Part shown: positions 45,780 through 54,454 of the stretch, piece after piece | Layout of the letters: each line of letters starts with the position of its first letter | Position numbering within the stretch: the stretch's first letter is position 1 | Translations under genes and position numbers: made by a program | From: Burkholderia sp. OK233 | Lineage (GTDB): Bacteria; Pseudomonadota; Gammaproteobacteria; Burkholderiales; Burkholderiaceae | DNA: 64,000 nucleotides | NCBI RefSeq assembly: GCF_900230185.1 | Contig: NZ_OCSR01000001.1 | Span: 620,001-684,000, forward strand | Direction: 5' to 3' | Notes under the pieces: model-generated | Database searches by the model: none | What the model was told of the DNA's origin: nothing | Seen by the model: the letters and a program-made list of their open reading frames with translations, nothing else

Positions 45780-47513
45780 TCACCGCGCATCGCCCAGGAA
45801 ACGATGAATCTGCGCCACCGCGGCCGCGCCCTCACCCACTGCCGACGCGACACGCTTGGTTGATCCTGAACGAACGTCGCCGATCGCGAAGACACCCTCG
45901 ACGCTCGTCTGCAACGGCATCGATTGCACGCCTGCTTCCGCAAGATCGGTGCCTGTCAATACAAACCCTTTGCTGTCGAGCGACACGCCGCATGTCTTGA
46001 GCCAGCCAGTATTTGGTTCCGCGCCGATGAATACGAACAGATGATGTGTCGTCATGCTTTTTTCAATTCCACCGGCACCACGGTAGTGCACGCGCTCGAG
46101 GCGCGCATCCCCCTCTAGCGCGGTCAATTCAATACGCGTATGAAGCGTCACATTCGGCAGCGATGCGACACGTTCGGCCAGGTAGTGCGACATGCTGTGT
46201 TCGAGGCTCGCGCCTCGAATGAACATATGCACGTGCTCGGCGTGTGACGCCAGAAACACCACCGCCTGGCCCGCCGAATTGCCGCCACCGACCAGCAACA
46301 CCGGCTCCTTGCGGCACAGTCTCGCCTCGATCGGCGTAGCCCAGTAATAGACGCCACAGCGTTCGAAGCGCGCGAGGTCATTGACGACAGGTCGCCGATA
46401 CTCTGCGCCACTCGCGATGACCACAGTGCGCGCGGTAATGCGGCGGCCATCGGCAAGCGCCACGACAGGCGGTTGCTTGTCGCAATACAACGCCTTGACC
46501 TCGCACGGGATGCCGATATGTGCACCGAACTTCTGCGCCTGGACGAACGCGCGGCCCGCTAGAGCTTGACCCGTGATGCCGGTGGGGAAGCCCAGATAGT
46601 TCTCGATGCGCGCACTCGTACCGGCCTGGCCACCGGGTGCGCGACAGTCGAGCGCCGCGACCGACAGTCCCTCGGATGCCGCGTAGACGGCCGCCGCCAG
46701 TCCCGCAGGGCCTGCGCCGACGATCGCCACATCGTAGACGTGCGTCGGATCGAACTCGGGAATCAGTCCGAGGCAAGATGCAAGCTGCCCCTCATCGGGG
46801 TTTCGCAGCACAGTGCCGTTCGGACAAACGACGAACGGGAAGTCGTCGGGCTGCGGCGTCAGGCGCTCGAGCAGCGCGATGGCTTCGGCATCCTGCTCCG
46901 CATCGAGCGTCACGTTCGGAAAAGCGTTGCGGCGCAGGAAATTCTGCAACGCGAGGAGTTGTGGGTGATTGGAGGAGCCGACAAGAACGACCCCTTGTCC
47001 GCGCTCGATTACGAGGACACGCCTCAGAATCAGTGCGCGCATGATCTTTTCGCCAAGATCGGCTTCACTGATCATCATGGTGCTAAGTTCGTCGGGCCGC
47101 ACCAACACCGCTTCGACATCTTCGACGACATGCGCGTCTACAACTGCGGGCTTGCTCGAGAGCTGGGTGACATCCGAGGTGAACTCGCCGCGCTGCGTAT
47201 AGGTGTGAATGATCCGTTCGTGGCCGAGGCCATCACGACCGACTATCCGGACTTTGCCCGACAGCAGGACGAACATTCCCGGGCAGAGACTTCCCGCACG
47301 GTAGAGCAATTCCCCTTTGGCGTAGCGGGACAGGCTGCCAAAGCGCCGCACCCTGTCGACTTCAGCACCCGTGAGGACCGGAAACATCTGGTGGTAACGC
47401 GGATGGTCGCGCACGTTCGGGTCATCGGCGAGCGCGCCGTCATCGATACGGCTCCCATCCCCTGCCAGCTGACCGGTGGGCGTACCGCTTTCCAGCCCTG
47501 ACTCGTTGCTCAT
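45780..47513 (-). CDS. Cyclic-nucleotide-binding domain fused to thioredoxin-reductase-like flavoprotein
   Basis: The 577-residue protein has an N-terminal cNMP-binding domain at about residues 50-165 (KGELLYRAGSLCPGMFVLLS, GEFTSDV). A linker region follows at about 175-250. The C-terminal FAD/NAD(P)H module has IVGAGPAGLAAAVYAASEGL, LLVGGGNSAGQAVVFLAS and VFAIGDVRSGSTKR. The CxxC disulfide of thioredoxin reductases is absent: the equivalent stretch reads GVYYWATPIEA. It is therefore a redox-sensing or other flavin reductase with possible nucleotide control, not a thioredoxin reductase. Confidence 0.9.
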   Translation of the reverse strand: MSNESGLESGTPTGQLAGDGSRIDDGALADDPNVRDHPRYHQMFPVLTGAEVDRVRRFGSLSRYAKGELLYRAGSLCPGMFVLLSGKVRIVGRDGLGHERIIHTYTQRGEFTSDVTQLSSKPAVVDAHVVEDVEAVLVRPDELSTMMISEADLGEKIMRALILRRVLVIERGQGVVLVGSSNHPQLLALQNFLRRNAFPNVTLDAEQDAEAIALLERLTPQPDDFPFVVCPNGTVLRNPDEGQLASCLGLIPEFDPTHVYDVAIVGAGPAGLAAAVYAASEGLSVAALDCRAPGGQAGTSARIENYLGFPTGITGQALAGRAFVQAQKFGAHIGIPCEVKALYCDKQPPVVALADGRRITARTVVIASGAEYRRPVVNDLARFERCGVYYWATPIEARLCRKEPVLLVGGGNSAGQAVVFLASHAEHVHMFIRGASLEHSMSHYLAERVASLPNVTLHTRIELTALEGDARLERVHYRGAGGIEKSMTTHHLFVFIGAEPNTGWLKTCGVSLDSKGFVLTGTDLAEAGVQSMPLQTSVEGVFAIGDVRSGSTKRVASAVGEGAAAVAQIHRFLGDAR

Positions 47514-48589
47514 CGCGGACTCTCCTTCAGCGGCTGATCGCCACCGCCATCGCCTGGTCGACTGTCGCCGCTGCCGGCAGCCGATGGCTCCGACACGTCA
47601 ATAAATGGAGAAGACTGCTGACTATTTCTGCTCGCCTTCTTTCGACAGTCACCGGTGCGCAGGGGGATGAGTGGGCACTGTGGCCGCCTACGCGATTGCA
47701 ACGAAAAGAGTAATCGAGTTATTGCCGCTGGCCAAGAATTCTTGCATTCGTTCTTCGGATCCGCATCGGACTTTATGGATGAGCGCCCAGCGGAAACACA
47801 GGACCGGGCGGCACGATCGAAGATGGATGGTGAGATTCTCGAGTCCGTGCATGGGGTTCCAGCGCGGCCCAGCCCATACCGAAGAGAATACGTCGCGACA
47901 AAACCTTACATGATGACCAAGTTTCCTCGCAACGTCGTCGTCCACTTATCTGATAACGCCACCTTGAAAGTCGCCAATTCTGACGCATACTGGAAGGGGC
48001 CCGCTGACCGGCTAGATAACGCGAACGTGGCGTCGTCCACCCGGCGGCAACTCCTCCGGTCAAACCGCGCGCCCCGTGGTTCGATGCTGATGCGCGGTTC
48101 CGCCAACCAACCTTGCACTCGAAATGGCAACGGATTCGGCAAAACAGCAGACTCGTACTGAACGTCGCTCGACGGCTTACTGAGGAGTTTTACTGGAGAG
48201 CGTTTGACAAGCAGGCAATCGCCAACGTCAAGCGTCGGGTCAATTTGGCCATTCTCCCAGCGACCCGGATGTTAACGCCGGGTGGGGACGTATTCATAGC
48301 ATCTGCACCACACCCCAAAGCCTGCCAGAAGATCAACAACTCATGGATATGGCACTCCAGATGTCGCCAGAGATGGAGCAGCGCTTCGGCCACTTTGTGC
48401 ACACTGTGGGCGTTCAGGCTCACAGCCTTGTTATGTGCGGCACATCGCGTTAAAGCGGTTCGCGAGCTCGGCATTGCGAACACCGGCGCCGGTGTTCGAA
48501 CTCAATGTCAATGCGCCTCGCTTTAGGACCTTTCGGTGCCGTTAGTTCCACCGGCAAGAGAGCGCAGTCAACTTTTTCGGAGGTTTAGT
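47514..48589. other. Large intergenic region with palindrome
   Basis: No gene is confidently seen over about 1.1 kb. A plus-strand frame near 48300-48450 (QSLPEDQQLMDMALQMSPEM, then EQRFGHFVHTVGVQAHS) looks coding but lacks a start and family. The region ends with the operator-like palindrome at 48477-48498 and the SDR leader. Confidence 0.4.
48477..48498. promoter_or_regulatory. Perfect 22-bp palindrome upstream of the SDR gene
   Basis: The half-site CGAACACCGGC is followed immediately by its exact reverse complement, 91 bp before the SDR start codon. This is the form of a TetR- or MarR-type operator. The cognate regulator is unknown. Confidence 0.5.
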
Positions 48590-49300
48590 ATGAATACGTC
48601 GCAAAAAGTCGTTGTCGTTACTGGTGCGTCGCAAGGTATTGGCGCAGAGACGGTCAAAGCTTTCCGTAAACGTGGCTACCGCGTGGTCGCAACGGCACGA
48701 ACCATCAAGCCATCGGATGACCCGGACATACTGACGGTGGCGGGCGATATCGCCGATCCTGAAACTGCTCGTCGGGTGATTGCCGAAGGTGTGGCACGCT
48801 TTGGCCGTATCGACACACTTGTCAATAACGCCGGCATCTTCATTGCGAAGCCCTTCACCACATACACCGCCGAAGACTACGCAGCAGCGACGGGCGTGAA
48901 CCTCGCTGGTTTCTTCCATATCACGCAGCTCGCGATCGCTGAAATGGAGAAGAATTCGAGCGGCCACGTTGTCAGTATCACGACCAGCCTCGCCGACCAT
49001 GCAATCGACGGAGTCCCTTCGGTATTGGCGTCGCTGACAAAGGGCGGTCTGAACGCGGCCACGAAGTCACTCGCGATCGAATACGCAAAGCGCGGCATCC
49101 GCGCGAACGCTGTCTCGCCTGGCATCATCAAGTCGCCTATGCACGCACCGGAAACTCACGAGGCGCTCGGGGCGCTCCATCCGGTCGGCCACATGGGCGA
49201 GATGACCGATATCGTGGACGCCATCCTGTATCTGGATTCGGCACCCTTCGTGACAGGCGAAATCCTCCACGTCGACGGCGGCCAGAGCGCTGGTCATTGA
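48590..49300 (+). CDS. Short-chain dehydrogenase/reductase lacking the catalytic Tyr
   Basis: The 236-residue SDR has TGASQGIGAETVKAF as cofactor loop, NNAGIF, and a C-terminal TGEILHVDGGQSAGH. The catalytic-Tyr position four residues before the active Lys reads A in VLASLTKGGL, so the classical Y-x3-K is not present. The ATG at 48590 has GGAGG 8 bases upstream; 18 upstream codons were dropped. It is followed 60 bp later by a tautomerase gene, a pairing that suggests keto/enol chemistry. Confidence 0.88.
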   Translation: MNTSQKVVVVTGASQGIGAETVKAFRKRGYRVVATARTIKPSDDPDILTVAGDIADPETARRVIAEGVARFGRIDTLVNNAGIFIAKPFTTYTAEDYAAATGVNLAGFFHITQLAIAEMEKNSSGHVVSITTSLADHAIDGVPSVLASLTKGGLNAATKSLAIEYAKRGIRANAVSPGIIKSPMHAPETHEALGALHPVGHMGEMTDIVDAILYLDSAPFVTGEILHVDGGQSAGH

Positions 49301-49360
49301 AGCACTCCCGGGCGTCGCTGTCCGGCGGCCTTGTGCATCAATCACGATAAGGAGAGAGGC

Positions 49361-49597
49361 ATGCCTATCGTTACGATTCAGGTGACCCGCGAGGGTACCA
49401 AGCCTGGCAACGAATCGGTCACAGCGGAAGAAAAGGCCCAGCTCATCAAGGGCGTGAGCCAGCTGCTGCTCGACGTACTGAACAAGCCTCTCGAGGCAAC
49501 CTTCGTAGTCATCGAAGAGGTGGACACGGAGAACTGGGGCTGGGGCGGATTGCCTGTCGACGTCTATCGCAGGGAGCGAGGATTGAAACCGGCCTGA
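49361..49597 (+). CDS. 4-oxalocrotonate tautomerase-family protein
   Basis: The 78-residue protein begins Met-Pro, and the Pro becomes the catalytic N-terminal residue after Met removal (MPIVTIQVTREG). It has the beta-alpha-beta tautomerase pattern with EEKAQLIKGVSQLLLDVLNK and TFVVIEEVDTENWGWGG. A GGAGAG site precedes the ATG. It is probably co-transcribed with the SDR. It catalyses keto-enol tautomerisation or a related reaction; the substrate is unknown. Confidence 0.9.
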   Translation: MPIVTIQVTREGTKPGNESVTAEEKAQLIKGVSQLLLDVLNKPLEATFVVIEEVDTENWGWGGLPVDVYRRERGLKPA

Positions 49598-49755
49598 CCG
49601 CCACGACCTGCCTTGCGATTCAGGTCGGACTAACCTCGTTAAAGGCACGGCAAATGCAGAGGCATCGATGTAGCATCAATGCTCAACTACCGATAACTTA
49701 AACCAGGACGGTCGCACGATGACCGATAGCAACCGTCCGTCGCGCCTATCGGCGT

Positions 49756-50061
49756 TCAGCGGCTATACATTGCATTCCAGTTGGCAGCCGACACGCGGCT
49801 ACCCGGCTGCAATGTGCCGCTCGACGCGCCACCGTAGCTGCTCGCCGATGCATCGCGCGCTACCACCTTCGCTTCGGGGGCCTGGATTGCATCAGGATAG
49901 TGCGCTGGATCGCCGTCACCGACGCGATAACCCACGCTCTCCAGTCGCGCGAGTTCTGCGCGGACCTGCGCACGTGTCGTGTGCCCCGTCGATTGAGCGA
50001 ACGACGCAACTGGAATCACGAGAGCGCTGGCAAAAATGGCTGCACGGATAATTGCCTTCAT
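49756..50061 (-). CDS. Small secreted DUF4148 protein (copy 3)
   Basis: The 101-residue protein has a signal peptide cleaved after SFA, then TRAQVRAELARLESVGYRVG, HYPDAIQAPEAKVVA and the tail AANWNAMYSR. It is more divergent than copies 1 and 2 and on the opposite strand. The start ATG at 50061 was preferred to one 9 bases upstream. Confidence 0.88.
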   Translation of the reverse strand: MKAIIRAAIFASALVIPVASFAQSTGHTTRAQVRAELARLESVGYRVGDGDPAHYPDAIQAPEAKVVARDASASSYGGASSGTLQPGSRVSAANWNAMYSR

Positions 50062-50332
50062 GGCAAACACCTCGACTAATGTTGGACGGCCTGCAACAAA
50101 CTCAGTTGTTTGAAGCGGTGATTCAAGTCTATGCCTCGGCGTTGTCGGGGTTAACCCCCAGATCGATCAAGGCATTGTTTACCGAGAGCGCGTGAATGCG
50201 GGCAACGACTGGCTCGCAAAGCGCGAATGTGCATCCCAACTACTTCAATCGCGATCTGATCGCACCGCCCGCGCGCAATCGATCGACATTGTCCTTCTGC
50301 GGTAGCATCATCACCGCAACCCGGAGGCTCGA

Positions 50333-50755
50333 ATGACTGCGAAACCACTAACGCTTGGTATCGATCACATCGGCTTGACCGTTCGCGATCTGAGCCTCAC
50401 TCGCGACTTTTTCATCAGTTGTCTGGGATGGACGCAGATTGGAGAGAAGCCGGATTATCCGGCTGCATTCGTGTCTGACGGGCAGGTGATGCTGACGCTG
50501 TGGGAAGTGCAGAATCAATCGGGCCGTGTGGAATTCGACCGCAAAGCGAACGTGGGCCTGCATCACCTGGCCTTGCGCGTCGGCAGTGAAGCAGCGCTCG
50601 AGGACGTCTTCTCGAAGGTATCCAAATGGCCCGGTGTCGAAGTTCAATTTGCGCCAGAAACCTTGGGGGCCGGCCCAAAGCGGCACACGATGATTTTTGA
50701 ACCGGGCGGGATTCGGCTCGAGTTCGACTTCGATCCACGAGTCTCGGCCGCCTGA
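50333..50755 (+). CDS. VOC-family (glyoxalase / dioxygenase-like) protein
   Basis: The 140-residue protein has one vicinal-oxygen-chelate module: LGIDHIGLTVRDL with the first metal His, GLHHLALRV with the second and FEPGGIRLEFDFD with the C-terminal Glu. Substrates of this family vary (glyoxalase, antibiotic resistance, ring-cleavage). GGAGG lies upstream. It stands alone, about 270 bp from the divergent DUF4148 gene. Confidence 0.88.
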   Translation: MTAKPLTLGIDHIGLTVRDLSLTRDFFISCLGWTQIGEKPDYPAAFVSDGQVMLTLWEVQNQSGRVEFDRKANVGLHHLALRVGSEAALEDVFSKVSKWPGVEVQFAPETLGAGPKRHTMIFEPGGIRLEFDFDPRVSAA

Positions 50756-51016
50756 GCGCGTGCACGTCTAACCGCGAGCCTCCGCCTGTGAGGTCCCTGT
50801 CCGAGAAGTACCGCGCAGCTGACTCAGTGCGGTAAGCGGTCTGCGACCTTTGCTACGCGGGGTCCCCTTGTTTTCCGTGCACAAAGTGACGGTAGGCAAG
50901 CCTTGGATTGATGCGGGTCTCGGCGGTGTGCGGTGCATCAATCGCTGCATATTCAAGTACTTGCTGTTCGCTTCCGAATCGGCCGGAAACCCGCGTCGTT
51001 GTGTGCTCGACGCAAG

Positions 51017-52626
51017 CGAGAGCGTGCAAAAGTCGGGGAGATCGATTTCATCAGGACTCCATAGTCTACGGCATGGTTGCACGGTCCATTCTGGCCGTTG
51101 GCCGGCGCCCGCCTGCCGACACCGGCCCGATGCGTTTGCCGTAGCCCGAGGCGACAATCTTGAGCGCCGAGATACGACGGGCCGAGAATTCCCCGTTCAG
51201 AACCGCAACCCTGACCTGCGCCATGCAATGCGCTCCTTCGTCAGTCCAGCGCATCTGCCGCTTCTTGGCCATACGGTAGCTGACGACCTGGTTCACCGCG
51301 GACTCGGCGATGCTGCTGCTGATCGGCAAGCCCTTGCGATGCCGCGCGCTGTAGTTGACCAACGTGCGCGCGTTGTTCCTCAGGTAACTGGAGACAGTGT
51401 TCAAATTCCACCACAGGGTTTTGAATTCGTACCCCTCCCTCGCCAGCAGCCGACTGTCCAGTGCCTTGATCCGCTTCAACGCCTTGCTGCCCTTGCCATG
51501 CCAGACCAACCACTTCGCGTGGGTGATTTCGGTCTCCACCGATTCCCGTTCCATCGAGTCGATCATCTTGCTGCCGAACACGGAACGCTGCGCCGCCTGA
51601 AACTTCATCGCAATGTGAAACCAGTCGAGGATCCGGCCGCGAGCCAGCTGACTGCCCTCGACGGTCTTCGCAAATTCACCAGCATCGTCGCTGATCACGG
51701 TCACCCGTTCATCGCTCCTCACACCGTTCCGGCCGAGGAACTGATCTAGTCGCGCTGCAGCCGAGGTGACTTCCCTGTGTACATACGCATACAGCTTTGG
51801 CGGACCGTCGGTGAACGTCGCCCGTCCGGCGACGATGTTCACGTGGCGGCCAGGGTCTCTCCCGGAGTCGCAATTTCGCAGCCACGCCGAGTCGACGCTC
51901 ACGGCGGCGACATGGCTGGATTCGCGAACCTGTTCGTCTGCAACAGACTGGGGCGGCTGCACGATCTCGCCCTCGAAATCAGCGTCGAGCTGCTTTCCAA
52001 TGTCGAGAATCCGATCCCGGATGCCGCTCGACGAGATGCCCCTGTCCAGCGGCAACACCTCCTTTAGCATGGCCGTAGCCAGCCGGTAGGGCAAATGAGC
52101 TGCCCACTTCGCCTGGAGGTATTCCAGCTCCAAAGTGACGCGTCTGGGTAGCGCTTTCGACAAGGGATGCACCACACGCTGCGGCGTTTGCGCAGTTCCT
52201 TGACACGCACACGACCATAGCCGAGGACTTTTCACGGTCACTTTGCCGTAGACGGTGCGTAGCACCGTCGAGCGACTGTCCTTGTGCCTCAAAGCCGCAC
52301 CGCAGCTCTGACAATGGGTCTGGCCTGAGAGCCACTGCTTCACTTGTTTCGAAATCAGTTCGATCTGCACCTTTGCCAGCAGCGACCGCCCTTCCGCGAG
52401 AGTCAGGCCCAGTTCGGCAAGACTACGGTCAGGGCGCTCAACGACGGCCAGAACTCGGTCGCCTTCCTCGACCGTGTCGCCGTCGACCAACCTTGCTTCG
52501 ATGATTAACCGCATGGCTTGCTCCCACCGTTGCGAGACCGATCAGCCTACTCCACACGAAACCGGAGCCGCTGCCGGAAGTACACGCGGCTCTCCTTACG
52601 AGCCTCCCCAACTTTTGCACGCTCTC
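51017..52626 (-). mobile_element. ISKra4-family insertion sequence, intact
   Basis: The element is about 1.61 kb with matching ends (GAGAGCGTGCAAAAGTCGGG at the left, GAGAGCGTGCAAAAGTTGGG read inward from 52626). No target duplication was seen. It belongs to the same family as the degenerate elements at 16155 and 39388 but has different end sequences. Confidence 0.85.
51066..52514 (-). CDS. ISKra4-family transposase
   Basis: The 482-residue protein has an N-terminal zinc-finger-like THCQSCGAALRHKD. Conserved VYGKVTVKSPRLWSC and HPLSKALPRRVTLELEYLQ follow, then the catalytic block with VSVDSAWLRN, VISDDAGEFAKTV and SSIAESAVNQVVSYRMAKK. It is full length and uninterrupted, so it is probably active. 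Confidence 0.92.
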   Translation of the reverse strand: MRLIIEARLVDGDTVEEGDRVLAVVERPDRSLAELGLTLAEGRSLLAKVQIELISKQVKQWLSGQTHCQSCGAALRHKDSRSTVLRTVYGKVTVKSPRLWSCACQGTAQTPQRVVHPLSKALPRRVTLELEYLQAKWAAHLPYRLATAMLKEVLPLDRGISSSGIRDRILDIGKQLDADFEGEIVQPPQSVADEQVRESSHVAAVSVDSAWLRNCDSGRDPGRHVNIVAGRATFTDGPPKLYAYVHREVTSAAARLDQFLGRNGVRSDERVTVISDDAGEFAKTVEGSQLARGRILDWFHIAMKFQAAQRSVFGSKMIDSMERESVETEITHAKWLVWHGKGSKALKRIKALDSRLLAREGYEFKTLWWNLNTVSSYLRNNARTLVNYSARHRKGLPISSSIAESAVNQVVSYRMAKKRQMRWTDEGAHCMAQVRVAVLNGEFSARRISALKIVASGYGKRIGPVSAGGRRPTARMDRATMP

Positions 52627-52950
52627 CCGTGAATCGAGTGAATAACGCGTTCATTCCGGCACAATTCGACGCCGCTGCGGCCGCCCGGATTGTGCACTGC
52701 GGCTATCGTACGTTTTCGTCCGTTTCTTGACGGCACCCCATTTAGACGACTTTGTGTCATTTCTCGGACAACTTTGTGTCGTTTGACAGGACTCGTAGCC
52801 GTGCAACACGTGACCCGTATCCCCTTGGTCGCCCGGCCAGAAAACATTGCCTTTGGGCTCGCCCGGCCTGTCATCGGTACTGATGAACCCGAGGAGTTTC
52901 TTGAACGTCGTCGGAGCCCAGAAACTGCGGGCCGAGGACAGATGAAATGT
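52627..52950. other. Unassigned sequence with short direct repeats
   Basis: It contains two closely spaced copies of a 13-base ACGACTTTGTGTC-like word (52746-52758 and 52768-52780), which resembles multiple-repeat ends of IS21-type elements. The rest (52800-52930) is coding-like on the minus strand (TTFKKLLGFISTDDRPGEPK) but unrecognised. Confidence 0.4.
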
Positions 52951-53059
52951 GATCGCGGAAGCCATTCGTCTGCCGCCGATCAATTCTACGACCTCGCAAT
53001 ATAAGCAATACTTCGCATATCGATCTCGCTCGCCCCTTGTTCCTTACCGCGACAAAGCC
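52951..53059 (+). mobile_element. IS6-family right end
   Basis: SAADQFYDLAI, a stop and the terminal repeat TTACCGCGACAAAGCC match the right end of the element at 19425-20026. Only the last 110 bp remain. The end lies 3 bp from the efflux gene's stop codon. Confidence 0.75.
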
Positions 53060-53062
53060 CTG

Positions 53063-54454
53063 TTATTCCGCGTTCTCCTTGTCGATACTGTCGGTGCTCC
53101 AGCCACCGCCCATGGCCTGATAAAGTTGCACACGTGAGCTCAGCGCGCTGGCGCGGATCTGGACGACACTGAGTTGTGCCGAGAGCAGACCACGCTGCGC
53201 ATCGAGTTGATCCAGATAGGTCGTATAGCCTTCGCGATAGCGATTGGTGGCGATGCGCAACGTCTCGATCAGCGTGTCGCGCTGGGCTTTGACCAGCGTC
53301 AACTGCTCGTCGTAACGCTTTGCCGAAGCGAGCGCATCTTCCACTTCACGGAAGGCAGTCAGTACCGTGCCGCGATAGGCGAACGCCGCCTCATCACTCT
53401 GCGCGCCCGCCTTCTCGGCCTCGGCGGTCAGCCTTCCCCCCTCGAACAACGGCGCGAGAATACTTCCGCCCAGCGACCAGATAGTGATCGGGTCCACCTG
53501 CGCGGTGGAAAAGGACCGGCCCAGCGCGGTTGACAGGCGCACCTGCGGCAGGAAATTCTTCCGTGCCACGGCCAGCGACTTGTCTGCCGCGGCGAGTTGA
53601 TACTCCGCCTCCGCTACATCGGGGCGGCGACGCAACAGGCTGGACGGCAGGCCCGCGGGAATGTCGGGCTCGGTCAAGGCATCAAAGACTGCACCGCGCT
53701 CAATCGCCGCCGGAGCTTCATCAGTGAGCAGGCTCAATGAATTTTCGGCCTGGGCAATCGCCAGTTCGGTCCTGGGAATGAGTTGCGCGGTCGATTCGTA
53801 TTCCGCCTGCGCCTGTTGCAGCTCCAGCCTGGACGAATAGCCTTGCTCGAATTGCCTCCTGGCGAGGCGTAATGAATCTTTACGCGCAGCCAGCGTCGCG
53901 CGCGCGATCTTCAATTGCGCGTCGAGGCTGAGCAGGGTGATGTAGCCGCTCGCCGTCGAACTGGCTACCGACAACCGCGTAGCGTCCCTCGCTGCTTCGC
54001 TGGCCAGATAGGCATCGCGTGCCGCCGAACGTTGATCGGCCAGCCGGCCGAACAGATCCACTTCCCACGCCACCTCGACATCGAACCGCCCGGCGCTCTG
54101 GACAAGCGGCGTCCCGAAGGGGCTGACGCTGCGGGAGCGCGCACCCTCGACGCCGAGATCGAGCGTCGGCAGCAGCTGCGCGCGTGCCAGCTGTACATTG
54201 GCGCGCGCCGCACGCATGCGGCTGGCAGCGAGGCCGATATCGGCATTATTGGCCAGCGCCTTTTCGACCAGCGCAGTCAATACCGGATCGCCGAATTGCC
54301 GCCACCAGGCCGTATCCAGCGGCATCGTTGGTCCAGCATCGGTACGCCACTTCGCGGGTGGCGTGACATCGGGCACAGCCGCGGTTTTTACTGCCGGTCC
54401 TGCACAGGCCGGCAGCAGCAGCGCAAGGATGAGGAGGGGGACGCAGCGGTTCAC
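53063..54454 (-). CDS. Outer-membrane efflux factor (NodT/OprM family lipoprotein)
   Basis: The 463-residue protein starts at a GTG (54454) that overlaps the preceding gene by 4 bp (GTGA). The lipoprotein signal is LLPACAG with C17 as lipidation site. Two outer-membrane-factor repeats follow, with NADIGLAASRMRAARANVQL and LRIATNRYREGYTTYLDQLD. It forms the TolC-like exit duct for the MFS/HlyD pump encoded upstream. An IS6 end abuts its stop codon. Confidence 0.92.
   Translation of the reverse strand: MNRCVPLLILALLLPACAGPAVKTAAVPDVTPPAKWRTDAGPTMPLDTAWWRQFGDPVLTALVEKALANNADIGLAASRMRAARANVQLARAQLLPTLDLGVEGARSRSVSPFGTPLVQSAGRFDVEVAWEVDLFGRLADQRSAARDAYLASEAARDATRLSVASSTASGYITLLSLDAQLKIARATLAARKDSLRLARRQFEQGYSSRLELQQAQAEYESTAQLIPRTELAIAQAENSLSLLTDEAPAAIERGAVFDALTEPDIPAGLPSSLLRRRPDVAEAEYQLAAADKSLAVARKNFLPQVRLSTALGRSFSTAQVDPITIWSLGGSILAPLFEGGRLTAEAEKAGAQSDEAAFAYRGTVLTAFREVEDALASAKRYDEQLTLVKAQRDTLIETLRIATNRYREGYTTYLDQLDAQRGLLSAQLSVVQIRASALSSRVQLYQAMGGGWSTDSIDKENAE

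Noticed and set aside
47655..48161. 168-codon plus-strand frame in the 47.5-48.6 kb gap
   Set aside because: No recognisable motif, no ribosome site and uneven composition; I describe the region as intergenic.
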